A stretch of DNA of 64,000 bases, from contig JADLEX010000023.1 of the NCBI GenBank assembly GCA_020845895.1, positions 1-64,000 on the forward strand. The letters are read 5' to 3'. This stretch comes from Deltaproteobacteria bacterium. Lineage in GTDB: Bacteria; Lernaellota; Lernaellaia; JACKCT01. Positions 15,973 to 24,650 of this stretch are shown piece by piece. Position 1 is the first letter of the stretch; each line of letters starts with the position of its first letter. The notes below the pieces were generated by a model that had not been told where the DNA came from, searched no databases, and saw only the letters and a program-made list of their open reading frames with translations. The translations under genes and the position numbers were made by a program.

Positions 15973-16890
15973 TTATCGAAAAAGATCCATTTGCTCATCG
16001 TCGGAAGGCAACCGATCGTGGCATTTTCCCGCGACGATATCCGGATTTTTGCACGCGCAGGATTTGATCGTGATTCCGAATTCCCCGGCCATCCGCTCCA
16101 TCGCGCCGAGCCGTTCGCGGCGGTACTCTTCGGACGGCAGCAACATCGCGCAGCCTTCCCCGCCAAGCCTGGCCGTCTTTACGTAGAGACGTCGCATGAC
16201 CGCGTCGAAGTCCCAATCTTTGAATCGGACGGCCATCGCAGGGCGAATCGCCGGGCGGATGTGCAGGAACGATGCGGCGGCCTCACGACACCGGCGCCCC
16301 GACACCTCCCGGAGCAGAGCCACGAGCGAGGAATCCGTGTCGGTCAACATCGGGATCAAGGGGTCCATCCGCAGCTCCACGCGAGCGCCGATTTCGACGA
16401 GATACGAAATGTTCCGCAGCCGACCGGCCACGGAGGTCGCGCCGGGCTCGAACGTTGAACGCACGCGATCGTCGGTCGTGGTCAACCCCACCTGTGCATT
16501 CACGCGGTCGGAGTGCCTCGAGAACAACTGGAGAAAGCGATCCGGGATCTTGGCCTTCGTCATGATCAGCAGGGGAATATTCTCCGCGAGCAGCATCTCC
16601 ATCATGGAAAACTGCTCGTCCAAAATCGCCGGAATCGGAATGAACGGGTCCGTCGCCGAGCTGAAATAGACCAGCCTGGGTTTCCGCTTCTTCCGTGCTA
16701 GCTCAGCCTCCAGCCGTTTCGCACTGCCGGCGTAGAAGGATATTCGGCCATCACCGGGGTTATTCCGGTACGATTGCGCGTAACAATACCGGCATCGAAG
16801 AGGGCACCCCGCGGTCAGATTGATGACGTACGCATCGGACAGGCAGGGTAGACTCGGCCGCGCCAGAATGGGGGGCCTTTCTCTGCTCAA
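15973..16890 (-). CDS. Radical SAM protein, spore-photoproduct-lyase-like group
   Basis: The 305-aa protein carries the radical SAM cluster motif CPLRCRYC (Cys29, Cys33, Cys36) after INLTAG, then VYFSSATDPFIP and the TIM-barrel pattern LLIMTKA, VNAQVGLTT, ELRMDPLIP. These are features of SPL/Rv2578c-type radical SAM enzymes, which bind a 4Fe-4S cluster and S-adenosylmethionine. A C-terminal Cys motif (SCACKNPDIVAGKCHDR) may hold a second cluster. It is followed by a second SPL-like gene on the same strand. The substrate is unknown; DNA-photoproduct repair is possible but not demonstrated. Confidence 0.7.
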   Translation of the reverse strand: MSRERPPILARPSLPCLSDAYVINLTAGCPLRCRYCYAQSYRNNPGDGRISFYAGSAKRLEAELARKKRKPRLVYFSSATDPFIPIPAILDEQFSMMEMLLAENIPLLIMTKAKIPDRFLQLFSRHSDRVNAQVGLTTTDDRVRSTFEPGATSVAGRLRNISYLVEIGARVELRMDPLIPMLTDTDSSLVALLREVSGRRCREAAASFLHIRPAIRPAMAVRFKDWDFDAVMRRLYVKTARLGGEGCAMLLPSEEYRRERLGAMERMAGEFGITIKSCACKNPDIVAGKCHDRLPSDDEQMDLFR

Positions 16891-17011
16891 GGAGAATCTC
16901 CGGCAAATTCCACCTCCCGGGCCTGGTCGAGCAACTGGGCCTTTCTTTGTGTCCCCCCTCGCCCCGTCAAACTCCCTGGATGTTCGGCTCGATCCTTCGC
17001 CGAAATTTCGA

Positions 17012-18262
17012 TCACAGCAGGCAGTTGCATCGCCCGAGATTCTGAATCGTATTCGTCGCCCGCCAGACGTCTTTCTCCTCGAGACACAGCGCCAGATCGA
17101 GGTCCGGTCGGAGCGCGCGAGCCTCGTTCGTCAGGAATGCGTACATCTCCTCCCGCAGACCCGCCTCGTAGCGCCCGCGACCGTCGCCGCCATCGCGACG
17201 CGGGCGCTCGAGGTGAACCGAGATCGCGTTCTCGCGGCCCATCTTCCGTTCCATGAGCCGCCTGGCCCCATCGTAGATGCATATCGCTCCGAATGTCAGC
17301 CGGACCAGCGGAACCTCCACCAACAATCGACGCAGAAAACGCGCGTAGCAATCGCGCCATCCGTCCGTCGGAATGACGGGCATGATGATGGCGCGCACAG
17401 GGTACCCCGCCGCGACGCACGCGTTCATCGCGTCGATCCGTTCGTCGATCGTGGGAACATCCGACTCGAACTCTTCGCACACTTCGGGCGGGTTGAGGCT
17501 CCAGGAAAGATGCGTTCGCCCCGCGTGTTCGAGGTCGAGGAGATTGTCCACGTCGGCACTCTTCGTCAGGAGCGTCATCTGGGCATATCGATGCCGGGCG
17601 AAGAACGGTACGAGCGTGCGTGAGTAGCCGGTCAGGGGATCGAGCGCCATGGGATCCTGGAGCTTGCCGAGGTAGAAAGCCGTCTGCCGCGCGCGTCGGT
17701 TCGCGACGCGGTCAATCGCGTCCAGAATTTCCGGCAGATTCACGAAGATCTTGACGGTCGGCGACCACTTCACGCCCATGGTTCCCGCAAGATAACAATA
17801 TTTGCAGTCGTAGGCGCAAAAACCGTATGGCGAGAAATGCCAGTAGTTCGGGCAGATGTTTTCCGACTCTTCGCTAAAACGCAGCGGATCCTTGTGCTCG
17901 CCGAACACCAGCGTTCGCTTCCCCCGGTAGTGTCGCGCGAGCATGTCGTCCTCGCCGAGGTCCACCGCGTTGTGCGCGACATCCGAGGCTTCCATGATCT
18001 CGGCATCGGGGTAGACGGCGCAGATTCTTTCGACCAGATCGCGCCGCTCCGGTGTCGACAGGCTGCCCTTGGCGAGGACGATGCGTTCGACGTGAAAAAA
18101 ACGCGGAGCGCGGGGTGGACGCGAGTTGTCCGAAAGCGCTGTCTCCCGCGTCCGGGTAAGCAGGTTCAGTTGTTGCGTTGGATGCGCGAGCGACTCACGT
18201 CCGAGTCTCGATTCGCCGGGTGGGCATCCCCGTGAACTTCTGCCAGCGCCGTAGGATGACAT
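17012..18262 (-). CDS. Spore photoproduct lyase (SplB)-like radical SAM protein
   Basis: The 416-aa protein has FCAYDCKYCYLAG (Cys149, Cys153, Cys156), preceded by ICPNYWHFSPYG, and VRLTFGAICIYDGARRLMER near the C-terminus, typical of the SplB family that reverses thymine photoproducts by radical chemistry. It ends NLGRCNCLL. The start is uncertain: ATG 18262 overlaps the upstream methyltransferase gene by 68 bp, and no ATG, GTG or TTG is present in frame between the upstream stop and codon 90. Either the overlap is real or the start is a rare codon. It pairs with the SPL-like gene downstream. Confidence 0.7.
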   Translation of the reverse strand: MSSYGAGRSSRGCPPGESRLGRESLAHPTQQLNLLTRTRETALSDNSRPPRAPRFFHVERIVLAKGSLSTPERRDLVERICAVYPDAEIMEASDVAHNAVDLGEDDMLARHYRGKRTLVFGEHKDPLRFSEESENICPNYWHFSPYGFCAYDCKYCYLAGTMGVKWSPTVKIFVNLPEILDAIDRVANRRARQTAFYLGKLQDPMALDPLTGYSRTLVPFFARHRYAQMTLLTKSADVDNLLDLEHAGRTHLSWSLNPPEVCEEFESDVPTIDERIDAMNACVAAGYPVRAIIMPVIPTDGWRDCYARFLRRLLVEVPLVRLTFGAICIYDGARRLMERKMGRENAISVHLERPRRDGGDGRGRYEAGLREEMYAFLTNEARALRPDLDLALCLEEKDVWRATNTIQNLGRCNCLL

Positions 18263-19424
18263 CGCAGTATTCGGGTTTTCTCTCCACCAGGATCGCACTA
18301 CGACCGGCCATCTCCGCGGCAATGAGGGTCGTTCCAGAGCCGCCGAACGGCTCGAGGATGCGGGCCGATTTGGGACCGGCGTAAGCCAAAATCGATCGGT
18401 AAGGCAATTCTACAGGGCAGACAGCGGGATGTCCATAGCTCTCTTGCTGTTTGGTAACGGGCGCTACTTCCCAAACGTCTGAGTGGTGATCAGCCATATA
18501 TCTCGCCGACTGATCAGTCATTCGAGTCAACGGTCCAGGTTTCTGGTATACAAGCAACGCTTCCCAGCGTAATGCTGGATAGTAGAGATGATTTCTTTGG
18601 ATATGCAAATTTCGTGGAACACTGTAGTTGGCATGAGGTTTGACCCAAACTATTGTATCTAGAAATCGAAATCCTGCATCTTCAAACATGCTTGCATGAT
18701 GTGCAACGTGGTTGTGATCCGTTTCTACTCCGTTCGCTATGTTCCATGTGACAACGCCCCCATCTTTGAGATTATCAAAGCAATTGACGATTATTTTTTG
18801 CATATCGGTCAGATATTCATCGTAGCTACTCCACTGAGCATACTCGCGTTGGTTGAAATACGGAGGGCCACCGAATATGTGATCGACTGGTCGCTCATCT
18901 ACGCCAAGATGTATCGACGACGGTTCGCGTGAATCTCCGCAAATCAATCGATGACTTCCGAGTTCAAACCGATCTCCAAATCTGATTTCAGTTTTTTCAG
19001 CGATCGCAGGGATGTTTTCCTTTGCGTCGTCATCATCAAGAATCCGTCTGAGTTCTTCATTCGAAAACCCGATGGCGTCGAGCGAAACCTCGTCAGATTC
19101 CAGTCCTTTCAGAATCTGGCGCAAACCGGGAAAATCCCAATCGGCGATCTCTGCAGTCTTGTTATCTGCAACCGAGAAGGCTCGGCGCTGGGGATCAGAC
19201 AGTTCAACGACGACGACCGGCACTTCCGCGAGCGAAAGCGATTTTGCTGCCTTCCAACGAGTATGGCCAGCAACGATAACGAAGTTATGATCACAGACTA
19301 TGGGTACGTTGAAACCAAATGCCTTGATACTTTTGGCAACCACCTCTACGGCGTGATCGTTTTTTCTGGGGTTTTCTGGCCACGGTCTTAGATTTTCTGT
19401 TTTCAAGTATTGCACTTTCAACAT
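18195..19424 (-). CDS. ParB-like domain fused to DNA methyltransferase
   Basis: The 409-aa protein has an N-terminal ParB/Srx-like domain (ENLRPWPENPRKND, FVIVAGHTRWKAAK, residues 10-90) and a C-terminal beta-class amino-methyltransferase with the SAM-binding motif EPFGGSGTT (358-366). The catalytic motif that normally reads (D/S/N)PP(Y/F) is GGPPY here (185-189), so the first residue is Gly; activity is doubtful or altered. Such fusions are common in phages and mobile islands. The sequence is clearly AT-richer than its neighbours between about 18400 and 19420, which suggests transfer. It overlaps the SplB-like gene downstream. Confidence 0.75.
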   Translation of the reverse strand: MLKVQYLKTENLRPWPENPRKNDHAVEVVAKSIKAFGFNVPIVCDHNFVIVAGHTRWKAAKSLSLAEVPVVVVELSDPQRRAFSVADNKTAEIADWDFPGLRQILKGLESDEVSLDAIGFSNEELRRILDDDDAKENIPAIAEKTEIRFGDRFELGSHRLICGDSREPSSIHLGVDERPVDHIFGGPPYFNQREYAQWSSYDEYLTDMQKIIVNCFDNLKDGGVVTWNIANGVETDHNHVAHHASMFEDAGFRFLDTIVWVKPHANYSVPRNLHIQRNHLYYPALRWEALLVYQKPGPLTRMTDQSARYMADHHSDVWEVAPVTKQQESYGHPAVCPVELPYRSILAYAGPKSARILEPFGGSGTTLIAAEMAGRSAILVERKPEYCDVILRRWQKFTGMPTRRIETRT

Positions 19425-19442
19425 TTTGGTGCCTCCAGTGGG

Positions 19443-19820
19443 TTATTTCTTCCGTTGAGTTTTGCTGGAGTGATATCTTGCGATGCGTTCTGCAACCAAG
19501 GAGTTAAGAAATTTTTGCACGTACTCGTGAATCGTTCCGTCGGGATAAACGATGCTATTGGCAATAAGGCATTCGGCATCACGCTGACCCTCAAAAGGGG
19601 AAAGCCCCGCATGTCGATACCATTGTTGTCGATCAAATTCGATTGAACCCCATGGACCCCTGCCGGATTGACACGAATCGGAGACGGCCAAGCGTCTTAT
19701 TTCAACGGTTTTCCACGCGACGACGAGCTTCTGAGCACGCGGATTCTCCGCGATTAGGATAATCGCGTCGGGCGATTCTTTGGCGCGTAGTGCTTCGACG
19801 ATTTCTTCGAATGTCATCAT
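19443..19820 (-). CDS. Hypothetical protein beside the ParB-methyltransferase
   Basis: This protein starts at one of two adjacent ATGs (19820 or 19817; the GAGGAG site favours the second), MTFEEIVEALRAKESPDAI. It is about 125 aa, soluble, and ends basic (ARYHSSKTQRKK). The gap to the methyltransferase start is 18 bp on the same strand, so they are probably cotranscribed. Base composition is intermediate and similar to the methyltransferase. I recognise no family; an accessory role to the methyltransferase is a guess from position alone. Confidence 0.6.
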   Translation of the reverse strand: MMTFEEIVEALRAKESPDAIILIAENPRAQKLVVAWKTVEIRRLAVSDSCQSGRGPWGSIEFDRQQWYRHAGLSPFEGQRDAECLIANSIVYPDGTIHEYVQKFLNSLVAERIARYHSSKTQRKK

Positions 19821-20110
19821 GTCTCCTCGCGCAAAAATTTTACAACGCAATAGTACTATAGATCGCTCTCGGTTGTTTTGCAAGCGGCATTAAACGACGA
19901 AACACGCCCATTCGCGACAATCGGAGTCGGTCACGATAGTTGCGGGTAGTATTCGAATGGCGGATTGGCAGGGGCAGCCCACAGTCGTGGGCGACCGTTC
20001 CACATTCCGAGCATCGTCAATCGCGTCGCCCCCCCGCCGTCTTGACGCTCCCGGGGGCGCGTGGTAGCGGATTGCCTTCGGTCTGGCCGGACCAGAGGGA
20101 GAGGTTTTCC

Positions 20111-21607
20111 GTGAACCGTCGCTTGCTGTTTGGCGTATTGGCGCTGTGCGCCGTGGTGTGTCTGAGTGTCTTTGCGTCGTCCGCGTTCGCGCGCGTCATC
20201 ACGCCCGAGGAACTCGCGCGAATCCGCGCCGAGGCGCGGCCCATGCCGTTTCCCGATCCCGAGCGCGGCACCGTGACGAGCGGACCGACGCACATGATCT
20301 ACAAGTTCGATCCCCGCGACGTGGTGATCGAGGACGAGCCGGTGGACACGCCGCGCCTGTTCGACAGCGGCCCGTCGGGGCGCCCCAAGGTCGGCGGGCC
20401 CACGCAGATCAACGACACCACCTCGCCGCCCTACAGCGCCGCCGTGCACCTGTATCTGCGATTCGGAACGGTCGGCTGGTCGGGATGCTCGGGCGCGTTC
20501 ATCTACGACACGGGCACGGTGCTGACCGCGGGGCACTGCGTCTACAATCACGATTACGGCGGCCTCGCCAACGAGATCATTGTGATCCCCGCGCAGGACG
20601 AAGGCAATTCGCCCTGGGGATCGAAGAACGCGGTGAACTGGGCGACGAACGACTCGTGGGCGAACTGGGAAGACTACACGCAGGACTGGGCGGTCATCGC
20701 CGTGCCGTCGTTTTCGGGGCCCGCGCCGATGGGGCACATCTTCGACTCGTCAAATTCCTGGTATTACGACAACGAGTTCCAGACGGCGGGCTATCCGGCC
20801 GATCTGGGGTACCCCGGCGACGAGATGTGGTGGCAGTCGGCGTATCCGGATTACGTGGACTCCCGCCTGATCCGGCCCGACTACACCTTCGGCACCGATC
20901 CCTACTACTGCATCCCCGGCCAGAGCGGCAGCGGGGTCTTTCATCAGGACGGTTCGGACTACAACATCACGGCGGTGCTGACGCTCGCGAGCTGCCATTC
21001 GGTGCGCCTCAATCAGCAGATCGTGAACTTCATCAGCTCGTTCACGAGCGGCTGCGACGGCTGTTTGATCGACGGCGCGTGTTACGAGGACGGCACGAAC
21101 CGCCCCGGCAACGACTGCGAGGTGTGCGACACCGACGAGGATGTCGAGGACTGGACATCGCTCGACGGCGATTCGTGCGACGACGGGTTCTTCTGCACGT
21201 CGAACGACACCTGTAACGAGGGCACTTGCTGGGGCCTGGGCGACACGTGCGACGCCGACCGGACCTGCGACGAGAACACGAATAGTTGCGAGGGCGGATC
21301 GGGCGGCGATGACGACGACGCGGGCGCGGGCTCGTGCGGCGACTGGCTGAACCTCATCTACGGCGGATGCGACCTCGCCTTCGTGTCGGGCGGCGTGGAC
21401 CTCGAGGCGCAGGCCGCCTACGACTCGTGCCAGGCCGGCGGCGACAGTTGGGAGTGCGTGGGCTCGTGCGTGAATCACGAGAACGTCACCGACTGCGAGA
21501 CGCTCGCGGCGTGCCTGTCCACCGCGTGCGGCCTGCCGACCGAATCCGAAAACGGCGGAGGCGGCGATGATGACGACGATGACGACGGGGGCGGCTGCGG
21601 GTTCTGA
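20111..21607 (+). CDS. Secreted trypsin-like serine protease with Cys-rich C-terminus
   Basis: Translation from GTG 20111 (ribosome-binding site AGGGAGAGG) gives 498 aa. A signal peptide (to about Ala28) precedes a chymotrypsin-fold S1/glutamyl-endopeptidase-like domain with LTAGHC (His142), QDWAVI (Asp192) and GQSGSG (Ser272). Residues after about 320 contain Cys-rich repeats (CLIDGACYEDG, CDTDED, CTSNDTCNEGTC) and the end is a poly-Asp/Gly tail. Such Cys-rich and Asp-tract tails are frequent in Myxococcota-type secreted proteins. It probably cleaves proteins in the periplasm or outside the cell; targets are unknown. Confidence 0.8.
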   Translation: MNRRLLFGVLALCAVVCLSVFASSAFARVITPEELARIRAEARPMPFPDPERGTVTSGPTHMIYKFDPRDVVIEDEPVDTPRLFDSGPSGRPKVGGPTQINDTTSPPYSAAVHLYLRFGTVGWSGCSGAFIYDTGTVLTAGHCVYNHDYGGLANEIIVIPAQDEGNSPWGSKNAVNWATNDSWANWEDYTQDWAVIAVPSFSGPAPMGHIFDSSNSWYYDNEFQTAGYPADLGYPGDEMWWQSAYPDYVDSRLIRPDYTFGTDPYYCIPGQSGSGVFHQDGSDYNITAVLTLASCHSVRLNQQIVNFISSFTSGCDGCLIDGACYEDGTNRPGNDCEVCDTDEDVEDWTSLDGDSCDDGFFCTSNDTCNEGTCWGLGDTCDADRTCDENTNSCEGGSGGDDDDAGAGSCGDWLNLIYGGCDLAFVSGGVDLEAQAAYDSCQAGGDSWECVGSCVNHENVTDCETLAACLSTACGLPTESENGGGGDDDDDDDGGGCGF

Positions 21608-21725
21608 CATTTCGTGCGGGATCGTGTCGCGGGAAAGATGAAACGATTCTTGACTGCCCCCATTGAGGGGGGTTAGCGTGAGATTGCCGTCCCGACTAAT
21701 GTGGAATGGGGCGGCGTACGCAGGG

Positions 21726-21755
21726 AGGCCTCGATGTTCGGGGCCTTTTCCTTTT
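21726..21755 (+). terminator. Possible rho-independent terminator
   Basis: A 7-bp stem (AGGCCTC with GGGGCCT, one G-U pair) with a 7-nt loop is followed by TTTTCCTTTT. It lies after the protease gene and just before the NYN-domain gene, so it could end the first or attenuate the second. Confidence 0.4.
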
Positions 21756-21777
21756 CCGGATTTTCGGGGGAGTTTCA

Positions 21778-22608
21778 ATGGATCGGACGGCGGTGTTCGT
21801 CGATGCGGGATACCTGTTCGCCGCGGGATCGCGATTGATTGCCGGCCAGAAACTTCCGCGAGGCGCTTTCCATCTCGACTACGACGCCGTCCTGAACGTG
21901 CTCAACGATCTCGTACGCGACCTGACCGGTCTGCCTCTTCTGCGCTTCTATTGGTACGACGGAACGGCCACGGGCGCGACGCCCCAACAGCTCGCCTTGG
22001 CCTATCGCCCGAATGTGAAACTTCGGCTCGGATTCGTGAATCGTATGGGGGAACAGAAGGGCGTGGACTCGTTGATCGTCACGGACCTGATCAACCTTGC
22101 CCGCAATCACGCGATGGCCGACGCCGTGCTCATGACCGGAGACGAAGACATTCGAGTCGGCGTACAGCAGGCGCAGGAGTTCGGCGTTCGCGTTCATCTC
22201 ATCGGGATAGAGCCCGCCGGCGAAAACCAGTCCGGATTCCTCGTCCAGGAAGCGGACGGTGTGCGTCAGTTGTCGATTGATTCTGTCCAGAGTTTTCTGA
22301 AGCTGGTTCCGGGCTTCAGGACTTCCGCCGAGGAGAGCACGTCATCGATCGCCGCGAGCATCGATTCGGCCACCGAGACACCGGCGTCACTCGCTTCCGA
22401 AGCCGAACGGATCGCGGGCGAACTTTCGCGGGAAGAGATCGCCGCCGTATTGAAGGAATCCAGCGGAGGCGGCGTGCCTGCCGACATCGATCGACGGCTC
22501 CTGTCCGCCGGAACCCGTGCGACCGGCGATTTCCGTCTAACGTCGGAGCAGAAGCGAACGCTCCGCGAAGCCTTCCTCGCGGCGTGCCGGCGTTTGACGA
22601 CAATTTAG
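21778..22608 (+). CDS. NYN-domain (PIN-like) putative nuclease
   Basis: The 276-aa protein starts MDRTAVFVDAGYLFAAG, seven bases after GGGGGAG. Residues 1-160 show the NYN/LabA-DUF88 pattern: FVDAGYL (Asp9), KGVDSLIVTDL (Asp97, Asp103) and LMTGDEDI (Asp122, Asp124), the acidic residues that bind metal in PIN-like ribonucleases. After about residue 185 the protein is Ser/Ala/Glu-rich and helical, with a terminal basic helix. It stands alone on the plus strand. An RNA-cleaving or regulatory role is family inference. Confidence 0.75.
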   Translation: MDRTAVFVDAGYLFAAGSRLIAGQKLPRGAFHLDYDAVLNVLNDLVRDLTGLPLLRFYWYDGTATGATPQQLALAYRPNVKLRLGFVNRMGEQKGVDSLIVTDLINLARNHAMADAVLMTGDEDIRVGVQQAQEFGVRVHLIGIEPAGENQSGFLVQEADGVRQLSIDSVQSFLKLVPGFRTSAEESTSSIAASIDSATETPASLASEAERIAGELSREEIAAVLKESSGGGVPADIDRRLLSAGTRATGDFRLTSEQKRTLREAFLAACRRLTTI

Positions 22609-22640
22609 CTGTCCGGAAGGACCGAACCCTGTTCGACCCG

Positions 22641-22889
22641 TCATTCGGGCCGATCGTCTTTCCGCTGTCGCGTCCGCAGATCGGGTTCTCCGGACTTGGA
22701 CATTTTGACATTCACATGTAGCTCGAAATCGACTGCCCGTTTTCTCGCTCGGTCTCCTGAAGACCGATTCCCGCGATGTTGCACGAACCACAAGCAGACG
22801 AGCCCAACGACCCAAAAGCCAGCGAGCAATTCGGAATGCTCGGTAACGAACCTAAGCCATGTCAGGAGCTTGATCGCGTAGTCGACCAT
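22641..22889 (-). CDS. Small single-pass membrane protein
   Basis: An 82-aa protein starting MVDYAIKLLTWLRFVTEHSE at ATG 22889, with GGGAGG nine bases upstream. One hydrophobic segment (LLAGFWVVGLVCLWFV, about residues 22-38) is followed by a basic soluble tail (RNRSSGDRARKRAVDFELH). It converges with the NYN gene, 32 bp away. No family recognised. The clear ribosome-binding site and membrane segment support it as real. Confidence 0.5.
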   Translation of the reverse strand: MVDYAIKLLTWLRFVTEHSELLAGFWVVGLVCLWFVQHRGNRSSGDRARKRAVDFELHVNVKMSKSGEPDLRTRQRKDDRPE

Positions 22890-23144
22890 CAATTTGAACC
22901 TCCCGAAGCAGCCCGCCGACATAGGCGTTCGGCGTCGCTTCAATGGCGCGCAAGCGGGTTTTCGCTCGTCGCACGGATTCTATCGCACGAAGTTCGCGTT
23001 TCTGTTTCGTAAAAATGGTAGAAAATTTTTATGGGTAGGGGCGGTCGAAAACGATCTCGGTTTTCGTTGGCGCAGACGGGTATCATCCGCCTCGTCGAGG
23101 CGGGCCGAGAAATCGGATTTCGATCTGGCTTGAGCCGGACCGGT

Positions 23145-23867
23145 CTACTTCCGAATCGCCGGGTCGCGCGGGTCGCGCACGTCTTCAGGCTCGCCGATCC
23201 AGTGGCGCATTTCGGAGCAGTAGAAACGCAGGCTGCGTACGATGGTCTGATCGGCGCCCGAGCCGTCGGCGTTCTGGAAGTAGCTGATCTTCATGCCGGT
23301 GACGAAACGACCGTCGGGGCACCCGGTCCACTCGCGGATCACGCCCGAGCCGTACTCGTTCGCGCCCTGCTGCTCGGCCACGGGCCAGTAGCGGCGACAC
23401 TGGCGGCGCACGCCGGTCACGTTGCGCCGGTCGGACGTCGCCGCGGTCATGCCCGTGAGGAAAAAGCCCGTGTCGCACGTGTCGCGGATCGACTCGCCGC
23501 CGAACTCCGCGCCCGTCGCGCCGATCTGCTCGGTGAGCAGCAGTTCGTTGGGCTCGGTGCACACGAGGCCAAGGCCGGTCAGCGTGCCGACGCCGTCCAC
23601 CACGGACACGTTGTACGACATGCCGCGCGCGACCTCGCCGTCCTTGCAGTGATACGTCCTGTCGCAGTAAGCGCGCTCGGCGGTGTCCTCGTCGGCCGTG
23701 CAGGGCGTGCCGACACGGGAGGAGAGCGTCGTGGACTTCGTGAACATATAGAGCTGTCCGCGCGCCGATTTGGAAAGCGCCGTCCCCGCCGCCGCGAGCG
23801 CGAAGAGCGCGATGGCCGCGCCGATCAGCGCGGGACGCACCCGGCGACCCGTTCTCACGTTCCGCAT
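23145..23867 (-). CDS. Secreted or membrane-anchored Cys-containing protein
   Basis: The 240-aa protein has a basic N-terminus and a hydrophobic segment (ALIGAAIALFALAAAGTALS, residues 13-32), then a Cys-rich extracytoplasmic part with pairs around residues 56, 68, 73, 102, 130, 156 and 181. Repeated phrases (FFLTGMTAATSDRRNVTG and RFVTGMKISYF) suggest two or three copies of a small beta module. No known family recognised. It has no operon partners. Confidence 0.6.
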   Translation of the reverse strand: MRNVRTGRRVRPALIGAAIALFALAAAGTALSKSARGQLYMFTKSTTLSSRVGTPCTADEDTAERAYCDRTYHCKDGEVARGMSYNVSVVDGVGTLTGLGLVCTEPNELLLTEQIGATGAEFGGESIRDTCDTGFFLTGMTAATSDRRNVTGVRRQCRRYWPVAEQQGANEYGSGVIREWTGCPDGRFVTGMKISYFQNADGSGADQTIVRSLRFYCSEMRHWIGEPEDVRDPRDPAIRK

Positions 23868-24002
23868 ATTTGTTCCGGCCTTTCTCCGCCGCGTCCGGTC
23901 AACGACTGGACCCCAAAAACGGCGCTCACGTTAAACAAGCCATTTCGGCAGGTCAAGGACGATCGGCGACCAAAAACCAACAACCAAAAACCCAATTCTA
24001 CG

Positions 24003-24650
24003 TCACACCCCCCGCTCGTCCGGCGGCCAGATGAACTTGTGCATCTGGAGCTGGAATCGGGCCGGCACGCGATCGGCGAGCATCCAGTTCACCACATCGA
24101 CCGGGGTGAGCGCGCCGAAGACGACGGAGAGCAGCACCGCCCCCGCGCGTCGGTGCAGTTCGTGGCGGGCGATCGCGTCGCGGGCGTATTCGTAATCGCG
24201 GCGCGACGCGAGCACGAATTTCACCTCGTCCTTCGCGCGCAGCGCGTCGATGTTCGACCACAAATTGCGCGAATCCTCGCCCGAATCGGGGCACTTGAGA
24301 TCCATGATGACGCGGGCGCGCTCGTCGAGCGCGTCGATGGGATACGCGCCGCTGGTCTCGATCAGCACGGTTCGCCCCGCGTCGCACAGCTGGGTCACGA
24401 GCGCGGGGACCTCTTTTTGCGCGAGCGGCTCTCCGCCCGTGATCTCGACGAAGTCCACGCCGAACGCCAGCGCGCGCGCGAGCACGTCGGCGCATTCCAT
24501 CGTCTCGCCGCCCTCGAACGCATAGGCCGTGTCGCACCACACGCAACGCAGCGGGCAGCCGGTGGTGCGCACAAACACGCACGGCAGCCCGGCGAAGGTC
24601 GATTCGCCCTGCACCGAAAGATAGATCTCGTGGATGCGCAGCGCGCTCAC
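24003..24650 (-). CDS. queE: 7-carboxy-7-deazaguanine synthase
   Basis: The 215-aa product from GTG 24650 begins SALRIHEIYLSVQGESTFAG and contains GCPLRCVWCD (the three-Cys radical SAM motif), VEITGGEPL, DLKCPDSG and HKFIWPP. These are the hallmarks of QueE, which converts 6-carboxytetrahydropterin to 7-carboxy-7-deazaguanine in queuosine/preQ0 synthesis using SAM and Mg. The start overlaps the ftcD stop by four bases (GTGA), so the two are cotranslated. QueC, QueD and QueF are not in the window. Its place behind histidine-degradation genes is unusual. Confidence 0.88.
   Translation of the reverse strand: MSALRIHEIYLSVQGESTFAGLPCVFVRTTGCPLRCVWCDTAYAFEGGETMECADVLARALAFGVDFVEITGGEPLAQKEVPALVTQLCDAGRTVLIETSGAYPIDALDERARVIMDLKCPDSGEDSRNLWSNIDALRAKDEVKFVLASRRDYEYARDAIARHELHRRAGAVLLSVVFGALTPVDVVNWMLADRVPARFQLQMHKFIWPPDERGV

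Noticed and set aside
21640-21680. Promoter at TTGACT before the NYN gene
   Set aside because: No acceptable -10 element at normal spacing; the sequence after it is a C/G-run palindrome.
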